DNA of 64,000 nt from the NCBI RefSeq assembly GCF_000418365.1, contig NC_021663.1:1-64000 (forward strand). Reading direction: 5' to 3'. Position numbers and translations under genes: made by a program. The notes under the pieces are model-generated. The model searched no databases. It saw nothing but the letters and a program-made list of their open reading frames with translations, and was not told where the DNA came from. The stretch comes from Corynebacterium terpenotabidum Y-11 (GTDB taxonomy: Bacteria; Actinomycetota; Actinomycetes; Mycobacteriales; Mycobacteriaceae). This document shows positions 42,955-52,503 of the stretch, piece after piece (positions within the stretch are counted from its first letter, which is position 1; the number at the start of each line of letters is the position of its first letter).

Positions 42955-45110
42955 TACCGTTGCCCCGACCGCCCGGCGAACAGCACCATCGCCACGGTCC
43001 GCAGGGCCATGAGGAAGCCGCAGAACAGCACCAGATAACCCAATGCAGCATGCCAGGTCAGTTCGTCGACGAGGATCGGACCGCGGTTCCCGAAGGCGAT
43101 GAGCATCACCCCGCCGAGGATGCAGCAGCCGGCCACCATCGCCACGGTGATCTGCTGCAGCAACCCGGTGAGGAACGCCCGGTCACCGGGGTTCCGGAAC
43201 ATCCGCATACTGATCGACATGCGTCCGCCCTGCAGGTCACCGACAATGCCGGACAACTGCCGGGGCAGGTCACGCAGCAGCGGGAGGGATTCCAGCAGCA
43301 CACCTTCTGCGGCGTCCTTCACCGAGGACGGACTGAACTGACTCTTCACCACCTCCGTGCCCTCTCGCCGGGCGGTCTCCACCAGGGGATACTCCGGGTC
43401 CAGCACGCGCAGTGTGCCCTCCAGCTCCGCGAGACCCCGCAGGGCCGCCGCGATGGTCTCCGGCACACCCAGCCGGTACTCGTTGAACACGGCGGTCAGC
43501 CGGGAGAACAGGGCGGCACCCTCACCCTGGCTGATCCCGCCACCGAACCGGACCAGCAGGGCACTCACCGAGCGCTGCAGCCCACGGATGTCCAGGTCAT
43601 CGGGCCGGTCGACCAGCAACAGCAGGGCATCGGTGAGGATGCGGGCGTCCCCGTGGTCGATGGCGGCGAAGACGGACGCCAGGTTGTGCCGGTCGGCGGC
43701 ATCGAGATGCCCCACCGCCCCGAAGTCGAGCATGCCCAGCCCCACGGCGCGCGTCGTCACCGTCTCCTGCGCCGAGGACGCGGAGACCGAGAGCCGCCCC
43801 AGCGACCCCCCGTGCTCCGCCGACGAGGACGAGGACACCGTCACATCGTGCATCACCAGGATATTCCCGGGGTGCGGGTCGGCCTGGAACACCCCGTACT
43901 CCATCATCTGCCGCAGCACCGACCCCATGAGCAGGTCGCCGAGTTCGCGGCGTCCCTCCGGCCCGAGCTCCGCCAGCTCCTCGGCAGCCGCACCGAGCGG
44001 CGTGCCGATGAGCTCATCCATCACCAACAGCCGGGTGGAGCAGTACTCCTCGTAGATCTTCGGCATGATCAGCCCCGTCGCCGCGAGCGGCTCCGCCATC
44101 TGCCGCATATTCGTCGCCTCGGTGCGGTAGTCCAGCTCCTCGGCCAGCGATGAGGTGAAGGACGCCGCCAGCCGCCGCAGACCCATGTCCCGGGCCCACT
44201 CCGTCGACCGTTCCAGCCGGGCACAGACCCGCAGCACGATATCGGAATCCCGGGTGACCTCCTCGACCACGCCGGGGCGCTGGACCTTCAACACCACCGC
44301 CGTCCCGTCGGTGAGGGTGGCCCGGTGGATCTGCGCGACGGAGGCAGCCGCCATCGGCTCGTGCTCCACGGAGGCGAAGACCTCGTCCGGATCCGCCCCC
44401 AGTTCAGCGACGAGAGCCTCCCGGATCACCGGCCACTCAGCGGGCGTGGCAGAGGTCTGCAGCCGGGACAGCTCCCGGGTGAACACAGGCGGCAGGATCG
44501 ATTCCCGGGTCGACAGGTTCTGCCCCAGCTTCACGAAGGTCGTCCCCGATTCCTCCAGGGCCTCGCGGAACGACCGGGCGATCCGCCCGGCGGCCCCGGC
44601 GTCCCGACCGGGACGCCCCGTCGTCAGCCCGTGGCGGACGAAGACCGCGAGGACCTGCCGGTAGCGACGGTTCCGCCCCCGGGTATCCCTCACCCCCCGG
44701 AGCCAGGTCAGCGGGCTCGACGCGGAGCCGGTCGGCACAATGAGCTCCAGCACCGTCAACGCCGCCGCCCCGAACCCCAGCATCCACAACAGGGCGATCC
44801 CACCGAGAATAATCGCCGGACCGGCATCGATGCCGGCGTCCCAGAACTGGTCCACCGCGAGGTAGACCAGCCCGCCGGTCGCCAGGGAGACCACCAGTGC
44901 CACGGCGATCGACCGTGGCCGGCCCACCGGCACGCCGAGGACCCGGCGCATCACCACGGCGAGCAGCCAGGTGACCGCAGCGAGCGCGGCGGTGCCGAGG
45001 ATCAGCGCCAGCGGGATGAGCAGCCAGCCGGCGACCGAGGTGGCCCGACTGTCCTCTGCCACCAGCTGGAGCGAGGAAACTGTATGACTGTCAACTACCA
45101 TGGTCGCCAA
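42954..45110 (-). CDS. ABC1/UbiB (AarF)-family atypical kinase, membrane protein
   Basis: The 718-residue protein has three or more N-terminal membrane helices (LLIPLALILGTAALAAVTWLLAVV onward). The ABC1 kinase-like core follows: the KxGQ motif FVKLGQNLSTR, the Ala-rich loop AAASVAQIHRA, the lysine-containing VLKVQRPG, the metal-site QADPHPGN and the later DFGAVG. It ends with two more helices. UbiB-type proteins support isoprenoid quinone metabolism or lipid homeostasis; actinobacteria make menaquinone, so the role here is uncertain. It is transcribed divergently from the LLM monooxygenase gene. Confidence 0.88.
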   Translation of the reverse strand: MATMVVDSHTVSSLQLVAEDSRATSVAGWLLIPLALILGTAALAAVTWLLAVVMRRVLGVPVGRPRSIAVALVVSLATGGLVYLAVDQFWDAGIDAGPAIILGGIALLWMLGFGAAALTVLELIVPTGSASSPLTWLRGVRDTRGRNRRYRQVLAVFVRHGLTTGRPGRDAGAAGRIARSFREALEESGTTFVKLGQNLSTRESILPPVFTRELSRLQTSATPAEWPVIREALVAELGADPDEVFASVEHEPMAAASVAQIHRATLTDGTAVVLKVQRPGVVEEVTRDSDIVLRVCARLERSTEWARDMGLRRLAASFTSSLAEELDYRTEATNMRQMAEPLAATGLIMPKIYEEYCSTRLLVMDELIGTPLGAAAEELAELGPEGRRELGDLLMGSVLRQMMEYGVFQADPHPGNILVMHDVTVSSSSSAEHGGSLGRLSVSASSAQETVTTRAVGLGMLDFGAVGHLDAADRHNLASVFAAIDHGDARILTDALLLLVDRPDDLDIRGLQRSVSALLVRFGGGISQGEGAALFSRLTAVFNEYRLGVPETIAAALRGLAELEGTLRVLDPEYPLVETARREGTEVVKSQFSPSSVKDAAEGVLLESLPLLRDLPRQLSGIVGDLQGGRMSISMRMFRNPGDRAFLTGLLQQITVAMVAGCCILGGVMLIAFGNRGPILVDELTWHAALGYLVLFCGFLMALRTVAMVLFAGRSGQR

Positions 45111-45172
45111 GGCTACCGTCGGTCGGCAACACCACCCCCGGTTCGCGCACCACCGTAAAGGAAAACGACCCT

Positions 45173-46516
45173 ATGACAGAGTTCGGGCAGGCCCAGGTCC
45201 ACCTCAATCTCTTCGCCAGCGGATGTGGTCACCACTCCGCCGCCTGGCGGGCAGCGGATTCCGCCGTGGACCGGATCGGCGACATCACCTGGTGGGAGGA
45301 GATGGCCGGTATCGCGGAGCGGGGACTGTTGGACGCGGTCTTCTTCCCCGACGGTCAGGCGGCCCGGACCGACGCCCTGGCGTCCGGCCCGACCTGGTTC
45401 CTCGAACCGATGACCACACTCGCCGCGATCGCCCGGGCGACCGGACACATCGGCCTCATCTCCTCGGTCTCCTCGACGTTCTGGTCCCCGTTCCACGCGG
45501 CCCGCGTCCTCGCGAGCATCGACCACATCTCCGGTGGACGCGCCGGGCTGAACCTCGTCACCTCCCAGCTGGATGCCGAAGCGCGCAACCACGGGATGGA
45601 CGCCCTGCCGAACCACGCCCTGCGCTACGCCCGGGCCGGGGAGTTCGCCGAGACCCTCAAGGAACTCTGGGGATCGTGGCCGGCGGAATCGGTGGTCGCC
45701 GACCGGTCGGGGCTGTACACCGACACCACCCGGATGCACGCCGTGAACCACCACGACCGGTGGTTCTCCGTCGCCGGGCCGTTGAACATCCCGTCCCCGC
45801 CGCAGAAGCAGCCGATGATCTTCCAGGCCGGGGTCTCCGAGCCGGGCCGCGACCTGGCCGCCTCCCACGCCGACGGGGTGTTCAGCGTCTCCTGGGACGC
45901 GCTGGGAGCGAAGGGGTTCCGCAATGATGTCCGGGCCCGTACCCACGCAGCGGGACGCAACCCCGACAACGTTCTGGTCATGCCCGGGCTCGTGGTGTAC
46001 CTGGGGTCCACCGAGGAGGAGGCGCGGCGTCACCAGCAGGAACTCAACGCACTGCTGCCGGTGGAAGCGGCACTGCGCAACCTCTCCACCTTCATCGGGC
46101 AGGACGTCACAGACTGGGACCCGGATGCCGAGGTGCCGCCGCTGGCACCGGTGGCCGAGACCGCGAACCCGTCGGGACGCTACGCCCTGGTCCGGCACAT
46201 CACGGAGAACACCGGAGTGCGGGGCGGGTCGAGCCGCGGCGAGGACGACCGGCGGCGTCCCACCGTCCGGGAACTGCTGGGGTACCTCGCCGCCGGTGGC
46301 GGGCACGCCACGGTGGTCGGCACGCCGGAGCAGGTCGCCGATGAGATCCTGCGCTGGGTCGACGGGGGAGCGGCCGACGGGTTCAACATCATGCCGCCGT
46401 CGTTGCCCGGTGACCTGACGGATTTCGTGGACCATGTCGTCCCGGTGCTGCAGGCACGCGGCAGGTTCCGTACCTCCTACGAGGGGACGACGCTGCGGGA
46501 GCACTTCGCCGGGTAG
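45173..46516 (+). CDS. LLM-class monooxygenase, NtaA/SnaA/DszA family
   Basis: This 447-residue flavin-dependent monooxygenase of the NtaA/SnaA/DszA subfamily requires FMNH2 from a partner reductase. Typical segments are LNLFASGCGHHSAAWR, ITWWEEMAGIAERGLLDAVFFPDG, ARVLASIDHISGGRAGLNLVTS, FQAGVSEPGRDLAASHADGVFS and the C-terminal DGFNIMPPSLPGDL. Members oxidise aminopolycarboxylates, sulfur heterocycles or other compounds, so the substrate is open. No McbR-type operator is seen before it, unlike the other LLM gene. AAAGGA precedes the ATG. Confidence 0.88.
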   Translation: MTEFGQAQVHLNLFASGCGHHSAAWRAADSAVDRIGDITWWEEMAGIAERGLLDAVFFPDGQAARTDALASGPTWFLEPMTTLAAIARATGHIGLISSVSSTFWSPFHAARVLASIDHISGGRAGLNLVTSQLDAEARNHGMDALPNHALRYARAGEFAETLKELWGSWPAESVVADRSGLYTDTTRMHAVNHHDRWFSVAGPLNIPSPPQKQPMIFQAGVSEPGRDLAASHADGVFSVSWDALGAKGFRNDVRARTHAAGRNPDNVLVMPGLVVYLGSTEEEARRHQQELNALLPVEAALRNLSTFIGQDVTDWDPDAEVPPLAPVAETANPSGRYALVRHITENTGVRGGSSRGEDDRRRPTVRELLGYLAAGGGHATVVGTPEQVADEILRWVDGGAADGFNIMPPSLPGDLTDFVDHVVPVLQARGRFRTSYEGTTLREHFAG

Positions 46517-46568
46517 GGCGGGGTGGGTCTGGCCGGGTGCAGAGGGTCCGCGTGGGACAATCGCAGAC

Positions 46569-47687
46569 ATGACCGACGCCCCTGGGACCTTTTCCGTGAC
46601 CGCTCCCGTCACTGCCGATGACACGACCACGGCGGACGCCGCCTACGCGCAGATGCGCCGCGGCGTCACCCTGCTCTGGCAGGGGGACTTCCACAACGGA
46701 CGCCAGCTGCTCACCGCCGTCGGCAAGCGCATCGACCGGCAGGAGACGAAGCGTTCCCGCACGACCCCGGCCCCCCGGGACGCGGCGGAGGCCTTCACCC
46801 GGCAACGGGATCAGCGCGCCCGACGGGCCGGGATCCTCGGGCGGCTGCTCGTCGAGGTCACGGTCAGGGACGGGGAGTGGACGCTGGACCTGCGCCGGGC
46901 ACCGGAGGTGGCGGCGGCATGTGCCCACGCATGGGGTCCGGCAGGATCAGCGCGCCGGGTGCCGTTGACGGAACTGCAGGGTGTGCTCGGCGCGTACCAG
47001 TGGCATCTCCGGGGTGTGGACGTTCCCGTGCTGGGGGAGAAGATCTACCCGGACTACGGCGTCTTCTCCCCGACGCGCAGTGAGTACGTCGATCTGGTGG
47101 ACGCCGTGGCCGCTGCCCACCTCGCTGCCGGTGCGTCCGTCCTGGAGATCGGCACCGGCACCGGCGTCCTTGCTGCGGTCCTGGTCCGGCGGGGTGCCGG
47201 GCATGTCGTGGCGACGGATGTGAGCCCGCGGGCGGTGGCGTGTGCCCGGACGAATCTGGAGCGACTCGGGGCAGGGGAGAAGGCCGATGTGATGGTGGCG
47301 GATCTGTGGCCCGCGCCGACCCCGGACGGACCGGTGCGGTCCGATGTGGTGGTGTTCAATCCACCGTGGCTGCCCGGATCCCCGACCTCGGAGCTGGAAC
47401 TGGGGATCTACGACGAGGGGTCGGACGCACTGCGTCGCTTCCTCGTCGGCCTGGGGGAGCACCTCACCGACCGGGGGGAGGGGTGGCTGGTGCTCTCCGA
47501 TTTCGCCGAGCATCTGGCGCTGCGGACCCGGTCTGAACTGGAGACATGGATCCAGGACGCCGGGCTGCAGGTGCTGGGCCGGGAGGATACGGTTCCGCGT
47601 CATCCGAAGGTGCGCGACGCCACTGACCCGCTGCACGTCGCCCGGGCCCGTGAGGTCACCTCACTGTGGCGGTTGGGGCGTCAGTGA
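46569..47687 (+). CDS. Class I SAM-dependent methyltransferase (small-domain type)
   Basis: The 372-residue protein has an N-terminal domain of unknown role (residues 1-150). It is followed by a Rossmann methyltransferase domain with the SAM motif VLEIGTGTGVLAAVLV, the acidic loop VVATDVSPRA, and the catalytic NPPW in VVFNPPWLPG. That NPPY/W motif is typical of enzymes that methylate a nitrogen in RNA or protein (RlmG/PrmC-like). ATG 46569 lies 7 bases after GACAAT, consistent with a leaderless transcript; longer frames upstream overlap the LLM gene. The target is unknown. Confidence 0.83.
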   Translation: MTDAPGTFSVTAPVTADDTTTADAAYAQMRRGVTLLWQGDFHNGRQLLTAVGKRIDRQETKRSRTTPAPRDAAEAFTRQRDQRARRAGILGRLLVEVTVRDGEWTLDLRRAPEVAAACAHAWGPAGSARRVPLTELQGVLGAYQWHLRGVDVPVLGEKIYPDYGVFSPTRSEYVDLVDAVAAAHLAAGASVLEIGTGTGVLAAVLVRRGAGHVVATDVSPRAVACARTNLERLGAGEKADVMVADLWPAPTPDGPVRSDVVVFNPPWLPGSPTSELELGIYDEGSDALRRFLVGLGEHLTDRGEGWLVLSDFAEHLALRTRSELETWIQDAGLQVLGREDTVPRHPKVRDATDPLHVARAREVTSLWRLGRQ

Positions 47688-47828
47688 GGCGGGCTGTGGT
47701 GCCGGACTGTGGTGCCGCAGCCTGATCCGGCGCACGGGGGTGACCCGGTGAGGGGCTGTGCAGTTCGATTGTGAAAATAAACGGGATAACCGCCGAATGC
47801 GGCCCATTCCATTGCTACACTCCGCCAC

Positions 47829-48968
47829 ATGTTCACGAGGAAAATCACATCGGCTGCCGCATCTGTGCTGGCGGCCGCAGGTCTGGTTATCGCTGCGCCC
47901 CACGCCGTCGCAGCTCCCGATGCTCCGCTCGGATCGGTCGGCATCGCCGGCCCGGCCTACCCCGCAACGCCTGCCCCGCAGGACAGCACCACCGGCAACG
48001 GGCCCGGGGCATCGGACTTCATTGACGCCTTCGTCCAGTCCTTCGCCAATCCGCGTCTGGCCCCGGTCGGTGCCGACGACTGGAACTGCCAGCCCACCGC
48101 CGAGCACCCCACACCGGTCGTGCTCATCCACGGGACCTGGGAGAATGCCTACGACAACTGGTCGGCGATGGCTCCGGAGCTCAAGGCGGAGGGTTACTGC
48201 GTCTTCACCCCGAACTACGGTGCCGCCGATCTGCTGACCAAGGGCGGGGCCGGCGAGGTCCTGCCGAATACCTTCGGGACGAAGGATATCGCCGAATCTG
48301 CGGGGGAGATCGCCACCTACGTGGACGCCGTGCTCGCCGCCACCGGTGCGGACAAGGTCGATCTGGTCGGCCATTCCCAGGGCGGGCTGCTCGCCCGCCA
48401 GTACCTTAAGTTCAACGGCGGGGCGGCCAAGGTCGACAAGGTCGTCACCCTGGGTGCCACGAATCACGGGACCACCCTGTCCGGCATCGGGAACCTCGAC
48501 CGGTTCATCGGTGATCTCGGCCTCAATCTCGACCCGCTGCTGGACTACGTCGTCGGTGAATCCGGCATGCAGCAGGTCTACGACTCTCCGTTGCAGACCA
48601 GCCTGAACGCGGGCGGGGACACCCTGCCGGGCATCACCTACACCGTCATCGGAACGCAGTATGACGAGGTCACGACCCCGTACGACAGCACCTTCCTCAC
48701 CGCCGGTGAGGGTGCGACGGTCACCAACATCACCCTGCAGGACGGCTGTGCGGCGGACCATTCCGACCACGTCTCCATGACGTATTCGCCGCGGCTCATC
48801 GACCTGGTGAAGAACGCCCTGGCGCCGGGGACCGTGGCTGAGCCGCGCTGCACCGCGAATTCGCCGATCATGGGGGCTGGATCTGAGGTTCCCTTGGCTG
48901 AGGGGTTGACCCCGGCCCTGGGCTGGTTGGCGCAGAACACCCAGCCGTGGGTTGCTCCGTGGAAGTAG
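47829..48968 (+). CDS. Secreted lipase/esterase (alpha/beta hydrolase)
   Basis: The 379-residue exported enzyme has a signal peptide (MFTRKITSAAASVLAAAGLV, cleaved about residue 28). The mature part shows the lipase pattern TPVVLIHGTWENAYDNW (oxyanion region), the nucleophile elbow GHSQGG, and a late CAADHSDHVSM that probably bears the catalytic His. It resembles secreted triacylglycerol lipases of corynebacteria and mycobacteria. ATG 47829 lies 7 bases after TACACT, so it is probably leaderless. Cysteines in the mature protein may form disulfides. Confidence 0.9.
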   Translation: MFTRKITSAAASVLAAAGLVIAAPHAVAAPDAPLGSVGIAGPAYPATPAPQDSTTGNGPGASDFIDAFVQSFANPRLAPVGADDWNCQPTAEHPTPVVLIHGTWENAYDNWSAMAPELKAEGYCVFTPNYGAADLLTKGGAGEVLPNTFGTKDIAESAGEIATYVDAVLAATGADKVDLVGHSQGGLLARQYLKFNGGAAKVDKVVTLGATNHGTTLSGIGNLDRFIGDLGLNLDPLLDYVVGESGMQQVYDSPLQTSLNAGGDTLPGITYTVIGTQYDEVTTPYDSTFLTAGEGATVTNITLQDGCAADHSDHVSMTYSPRLIDLVKNALAPGTVAEPRCTANSPIMGAGSEVPLAEGLTPALGWLAQNTQPWVAPWK

Positions 48969-49002
48969 ATCCCATCCGAGCTCCCATGAGCACACCGAAG
49001 AC

Positions 49003-49067
49003 ATCGTCATCTCCGGCACCGCCGCCGGTATCGGCCGTGAGGTCGCACTGAAATTCAACAACGCCGG
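49003..49067 (+). pseudogene. Fragment of a short-chain dehydrogenase gene
   Basis: The 65 bases match 51640-51704, the start of the intact SDR gene, at 63 of 65 positions. They encode the TGxxxGIG nucleotide-binding segment. There is no start codon, and the similarity stops abruptly at 49067, so it is a duplicated fragment or recombination scar. Confidence 0.75.
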
Positions 49068-49173
49068 GGACGCGGGAGAACGTGCGCACGTTGTTCGTGA
49101 CCATCGTGTATCTCCTGGCCTGGGCATGTCCGGCAATCACAAGGTCATCGGCGCCGATCGGGGTCAGGAGGGC
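49066..49173 (-). pseudogene. Remnant of a VapC-like PIN-domain toxin gene
   Basis: On the minus strand the frame reads TPIGADDLVIAGHAQARRY and then MVTNNVRTFSRVP, the C-terminal part of VapC/FitB PIN nucleases. Typical residues DDLVIAGHA and the Thr-Asn-Asn block are kept. The N-terminal two thirds, with the first catalytic acids, and any antitoxin gene are missing. It ends exactly where the SDR fragment begins. Confidence 0.65.
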
Positions 49174-49204
49174 GCAGGGGTGGTCCCTCCGTCGGAGAAT
49201 GTAT

Positions 49205-49223
49205 GCAGGTAAGCCTTGCCAGA
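49205..49223. promoter_or_regulatory. DtxR-like iron box upstream of the siderophore receptor
   Basis: GCAGGTAAGCCTTGCCAGA agrees with the DtxR/IdeR consensus TWAGGTTAGSCTAACCTWA at about 12 of 19 positions. It has AGGTAAGCCT intact in the left half and centre. It is 54 bases before the ATG at 49277, so iron repression of that gene is likely. Confidence 0.55.
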
Positions 49224-49276
49224 CTCAATGCCCGGACGTAGTGTGACCTTGCATACCGACGACATCAGGAGTCCCC

Positions 49277-50380
49277 ATGACGATCCGCCGCCTCCCGTTG
49301 GCTGCCCTGGCCACCCTCTCGAGCCTCAGCCTCGTACTCACCGCCTGTTCTTCCGACGACGAGGACGCCTCCAGCAGTGCAGGCGCCACAGCGTCTGTCG
49401 CCGGAGATACCGGAGTATCCGTCAACCAGGCGTCCTACCCGGTCACCTTCACCTCGCCGTGGGGTGACTCGACCCTGGAAGAGGCACCGACCCGCATCGC
49501 CACCATCGGATACAAGGACGCCGACATCCTCGCCTCTCTCGGCGAGGTTCCGGTCCTTATGGGAGACTCCACCCTCAATCAGGAGGTCTGGACCGTCGAC
49601 GCGTTCGCCGGTGCCGAGCCGGAGAAGACCTTCACCTACGCCGACGACGGCAGCATCGACATCGAACAGCTCGCCGCCGCGGAGCCCGACCTCATTGTCG
49701 CCAGCCAGATGGACCTCAGTGACAACTACGATGAGTTGTCCAAGATCGCCCCGGTCATCGCCGCCGAGACCGAGGACGACATCTCCGGTAACTGGCAGCA
49801 GACACTCACGAGCCTCGGTGAGGCGCTCGGAAAACAGGCTGATGCCGCGCAGGTCATCGAGGACACGACCCAGGCCGCCGCCACGGTGAGGGAGGAGCAC
49901 CCCGAGTTCGACGGTAAGTCGATCTCCATGCTCAACTACTTCGGTCTCGACACGATCCGCTACCTCAACGCCGCCGGGACGGATGCCGCCAAGCTCATGG
50001 AATCCATCGGATTCACCACCATCGACGGCTCCGACGGCTTCGGCAGTGACAACATCTCCGCCGAACGTCTCGATGACACCGCCGCCGACGTCATGGTCAT
50101 CTTGGACAACTCCCAGGGACAGATCGACGACCTGCTCAGTAACCCCACCTTCCAGGCGATTCCTGCGGTCCAGGAGGGGCGCGTCCTGGTGATCCACAAC
50201 AAGGCCTTCGATACCGGGGAATCCGCCTTCACCGTCAACGACGATGATGAGCAGCAGAAGGGCAACCTCGCCTGGGCTCTGGGCTACCCCGGACCGCTGT
50301 CGACCCAGTGGGCGTTGGAGACCCTCGCCCCGCTGCTGAAGAACACGGTCGAGGGGACGTCGGCGGATGACTCCCAGTAG
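49277..50380 (+). CDS. Iron-siderophore ABC transporter substrate-binding lipoprotein
   Basis: This 367-residue receptor of the FecB/FepB type captures ferric-siderophores outside the membrane. The lipobox is LTAC (Cys about residue 24), followed by a Ser/Asp-rich linker. The family segments PTRIATIGYKDADILASLG, IEQLAAAEPDLIVAS, VIAAETEDDISGNWQQTLTSLGEALGKQ and EGRVLVIHNKAFDTG are present. It has no adjacent permease or ATPase gene, so it must share a transporter encoded elsewhere. Iron control is suggested by the upstream box. The 3' end overlaps the next gene by 14 bases. Confidence 0.88.
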   Translation: MTIRRLPLAALATLSSLSLVLTACSSDDEDASSSAGATASVAGDTGVSVNQASYPVTFTSPWGDSTLEEAPTRIATIGYKDADILASLGEVPVLMGDSTLNQEVWTVDAFAGAEPEKTFTYADDGSIDIEQLAAAEPDLIVASQMDLSDNYDELSKIAPVIAAETEDDISGNWQQTLTSLGEALGKQADAAQVIEDTTQAAATVREEHPEFDGKSISMLNYFGLDTIRYLNAAGTDAAKLMESIGFTTIDGSDGFGSDNISAERLDDTAADVMVILDNSQGQIDDLLSNPTFQAIPAVQEGRVLVIHNKAFDTGESAFTVNDDDEQQKGNLAWALGYPGPLSTQWALETLAPLLKNTVEGTSADDSQ

Positions 50381-51536
50381 TACCCGCCGCCGCCTCCGAG
50401 TGGTCGCGGCCGCGACCCTGGCCTGTGCGGTAGCGACAGTCACCGTCACCCCCGCGGCCACCGGCACCGAGGTGATCTCCGTGGATTCCTCGGAACTGTC
50501 GATCCCGCTGCTTCGCGGTGCCGCCGCCGTCCACCGCATCACCTACACATCGGTCGATGCCCAGGGCCGCCCGGTGGAGACCAAGGCGAACCTCTACATC
50601 CCCGAGAAGAAGCGCGCCGACGGATCCGTGCGCCTGATGGCCTACGCCCACGGAACCATCGGGCTGGGCCCGGAATGCTCCTTCGGTACCCGCTTCAATG
50701 GATCGGGACGCTTCGATGACTGGCTCGGCCCATGGCTGGAGTCCGGATACGCACTCGTCATACCGGAGTACGCCGGGCTCGCAGACGACAGCGGTCACGC
50801 CTACAACCACGGTGATCCGGCCGCACGCAACACCATTGACGCGGTGCGGGCTGCCCGGGCACTCTATCCCGAACTCGGTGGCCAGGAACTGGCACCCGGG
50901 TTCGTCACCGACGGCGGCTCCCAGGGCGGACACACCTCGGTGTGGGTCAACCATCTGCTGGCGACCGAGCCCCAGTACGCCGATGAGACACTGGTGGGCA
51001 CCTCGGTCACGTCACTGCCCGCGGACATCGGCGGTTACGTCGGCCTCATCAACCCGCTCGTGCCCGACGTGCCCGTGTTCGAGAGCTGGCGACTGACGAC
51101 CTACCTCGCCTACCTCCTGGCCGGTATGGAGAACGCCGGTGTGGGCATCTCCGACAGTCCGGTCTTTACCGACACCGCCCGTTCCCTGGTGGAGCCGGCG
51201 AAGACGGTCTGCTACCCGAACATGGAGCCGGTCACCGCCGGGATCGCACCTGGATCCCTCGTCACCAGGCCCTTGTTAGGTACGGAGGAACTGGCGAAAC
51301 TCACGAAGTACGCGGAGGTCCCGGATCAGGGCTTCGGTGCCCCGATGCTGGTCCAGCAGGGCGGGATCGATGAGGTCACTCCGGCGTCCCAGACCACCGA
51401 CTGGGTCGACCGCTCGCGGAGTGCCGGGGCGAACATCGATCTGCGGATGTACCCGACACAGGGTCACGGACTGTCGTCGGACTCGGAGACAACCGCACTG
51501 GCCTGGGTAGAGGGGCTCAACTGGCCGGCAGCGTAA
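50367..51536 (+). CDS. Secretory lipase-family alpha/beta hydrolase
   Basis: The 389-residue exported protein has a signal peptide (RRRLRVVAAATLACAVATVTV). The secretory lipase (LIP) pattern includes VRLMAYAHGTIGLGPECSFG, the nucleophile elbow DGGSQGG, PMLVQQGGIDEVTP (the acid region) and YPTQGHGLSSDSETTALAW (the catalytic His). It overlaps the siderophore receptor by 14 bases, so its translation may be coupled and iron dependent. An esterase or lipase acting on host or environmental lipids is likely; the substrate is unknown. Confidence 0.85.
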   Translation: MTPSSTRRRLRVVAAATLACAVATVTVTPAATGTEVISVDSSELSIPLLRGAAAVHRITYTSVDAQGRPVETKANLYIPEKKRADGSVRLMAYAHGTIGLGPECSFGTRFNGSGRFDDWLGPWLESGYALVIPEYAGLADDSGHAYNHGDPAARNTIDAVRAARALYPELGGQELAPGFVTDGGSQGGHTSVWVNHLLATEPQYADETLVGTSVTSLPADIGGYVGLINPLVPDVPVFESWRLTTYLAYLLAGMENAGVGISDSPVFTDTARSLVEPAKTVCYPNMEPVTAGIAPGSLVTRPLLGTEELAKLTKYAEVPDQGFGAPMLVQQGGIDEVTPASQTTDWVDRSRSAGANIDLRMYPTQGHGLSSDSETTALAWVEGLNWPAA

Positions 51537-51621
51537 GCGCCGACACCCCGGAGAGGCGCTCCCGGAACATAAGTGGCTGAAAGCAGTGCGCGGATATCAT
51601 CGCAGAGGTAGTTTTAGTTCT

Positions 51622-52398
51622 ATGATCAATCAGAAGAGCATCTTCATCTCCGGCGCCGCCGCCGGTATCGGCCGTGAGGTCGCACTGAAATTCAACAACG
51701 CCGGCTGGATTGTCGGTGCCTATGACATCGACGAGGAAGGCCTGGGCAAGCTCAAGGCTGAGGCTCCCGGGATCATCACCGGCAAGCTCGACGTCACCGA
51801 CTTCGCCAACTGGGAGGAAGCCCTCGCGGACTTCACTTCCCACACCACCGGCAAGCTCGATGTCCTCGACAACAACGCCGGCATCATCGGTGACTTCGAC
51901 ATCGCCAAGCAGCCCGCCGGACTGATCGCCAAGCAGATCGAGATCAACTGCACCGGCATCACCTTCGGTGCCAAGGCCGCCTACCCCTACCTCAAGGCGA
52001 CCAAGGGCGCACACATGCTGTCCATGGGGTCGGCGTCCGGCATCTACGGCCAGCCGCACATCACCCCCTACTCCGCCTCCAAGTTCTACGTCCACGGGTT
52101 CACCCAGGCCATGAGCCTGGAGTGGCGCAAGGATGACATCCGCGTCGTCAACATCATGCCGCTGTGGGTCAAGACCAAGCTCTCCGACGTGGAAGCCAAG
52201 TCCACCAAGCGGCTCGGTGTGCGGATCAAGACCGAGGACGTCGCCAACGCCGTGTGGAAGGCCGTCCACCCGCAGAACTGGATCGAGCGGCAGCGTCAGG
52301 ATTACTCCGTCTCCCTCCCGGACCTCGTGCTGCGCTGGTCCGCCCGCTTCGCCCCGGCGCCGGTGGTCCGCCAGGTCAACAGGCTCATCGCCGGCTAG
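51622..52398 (+). CDS. Short-chain dehydrogenase/reductase
   Basis: This 258-residue SDR uses NAD(P)H to oxidise or reduce a carbonyl or alcohol. It has the dinucleotide motif SGAAAGIGREV, the NNAG motif, the active-site Ser in MGSASGIYG, and the YSASK catalytic pair. The acidic residue in YDIDEEG after strand 2 favours NAD(H). The start is ATG 51622; GAGG lies 13 bases upstream. A 65-bp copy of its 5' end is found at 49003-49067. A terminator follows. The physiological substrate is unknown. Confidence 0.9.
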   Translation: MINQKSIFISGAAAGIGREVALKFNNAGWIVGAYDIDEEGLGKLKAEAPGIITGKLDVTDFANWEEALADFTSHTTGKLDVLDNNAGIIGDFDIAKQPAGLIAKQIEINCTGITFGAKAAYPYLKATKGAHMLSMGSASGIYGQPHITPYSASKFYVHGFTQAMSLEWRKDDIRVVNIMPLWVKTKLSDVEAKSTKRLGVRIKTEDVANAVWKAVHPQNWIERQRQDYSVSLPDLVLRWSARFAPAPVVRQVNRLIAG

Positions 52399-52436
52399 TT
52401 CAGCCGGTAGGTCGCGTCAGACGATAGACCACGTGC

Positions 52437-52483
52437 AGGCCCCCACCTCCGGGCCCCACCTCCGATCAGGGCGGTGGGGGCCT
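52437..52483 (+). terminator. Terminator after the SDR gene
   Basis: AGGCCCCCACC (52437-52447) pairs with GGTGGGGGCCT (52473-52483) as an 11-bp perfect stem, followed by TCTCGTTCTT. It is 39 bases past the SDR stop. Confidence 0.75.
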
Positions 52484-52503
52484 TCTCGTTCTTCCGGATC
52501 CGG

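Larger units (their letters stand above)
48969..49276. other. Interval with two gene fragments and the iron-box promoter
   Basis: It holds a 65-bp copy of the SDR gene start (49003-49067), abutting a minus-strand remnant of a PIN-domain toxin gene. Next comes a DtxR-like box and the promoter of the siderophore-binding gene. No intact gene is present. Confidence 0.65.
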
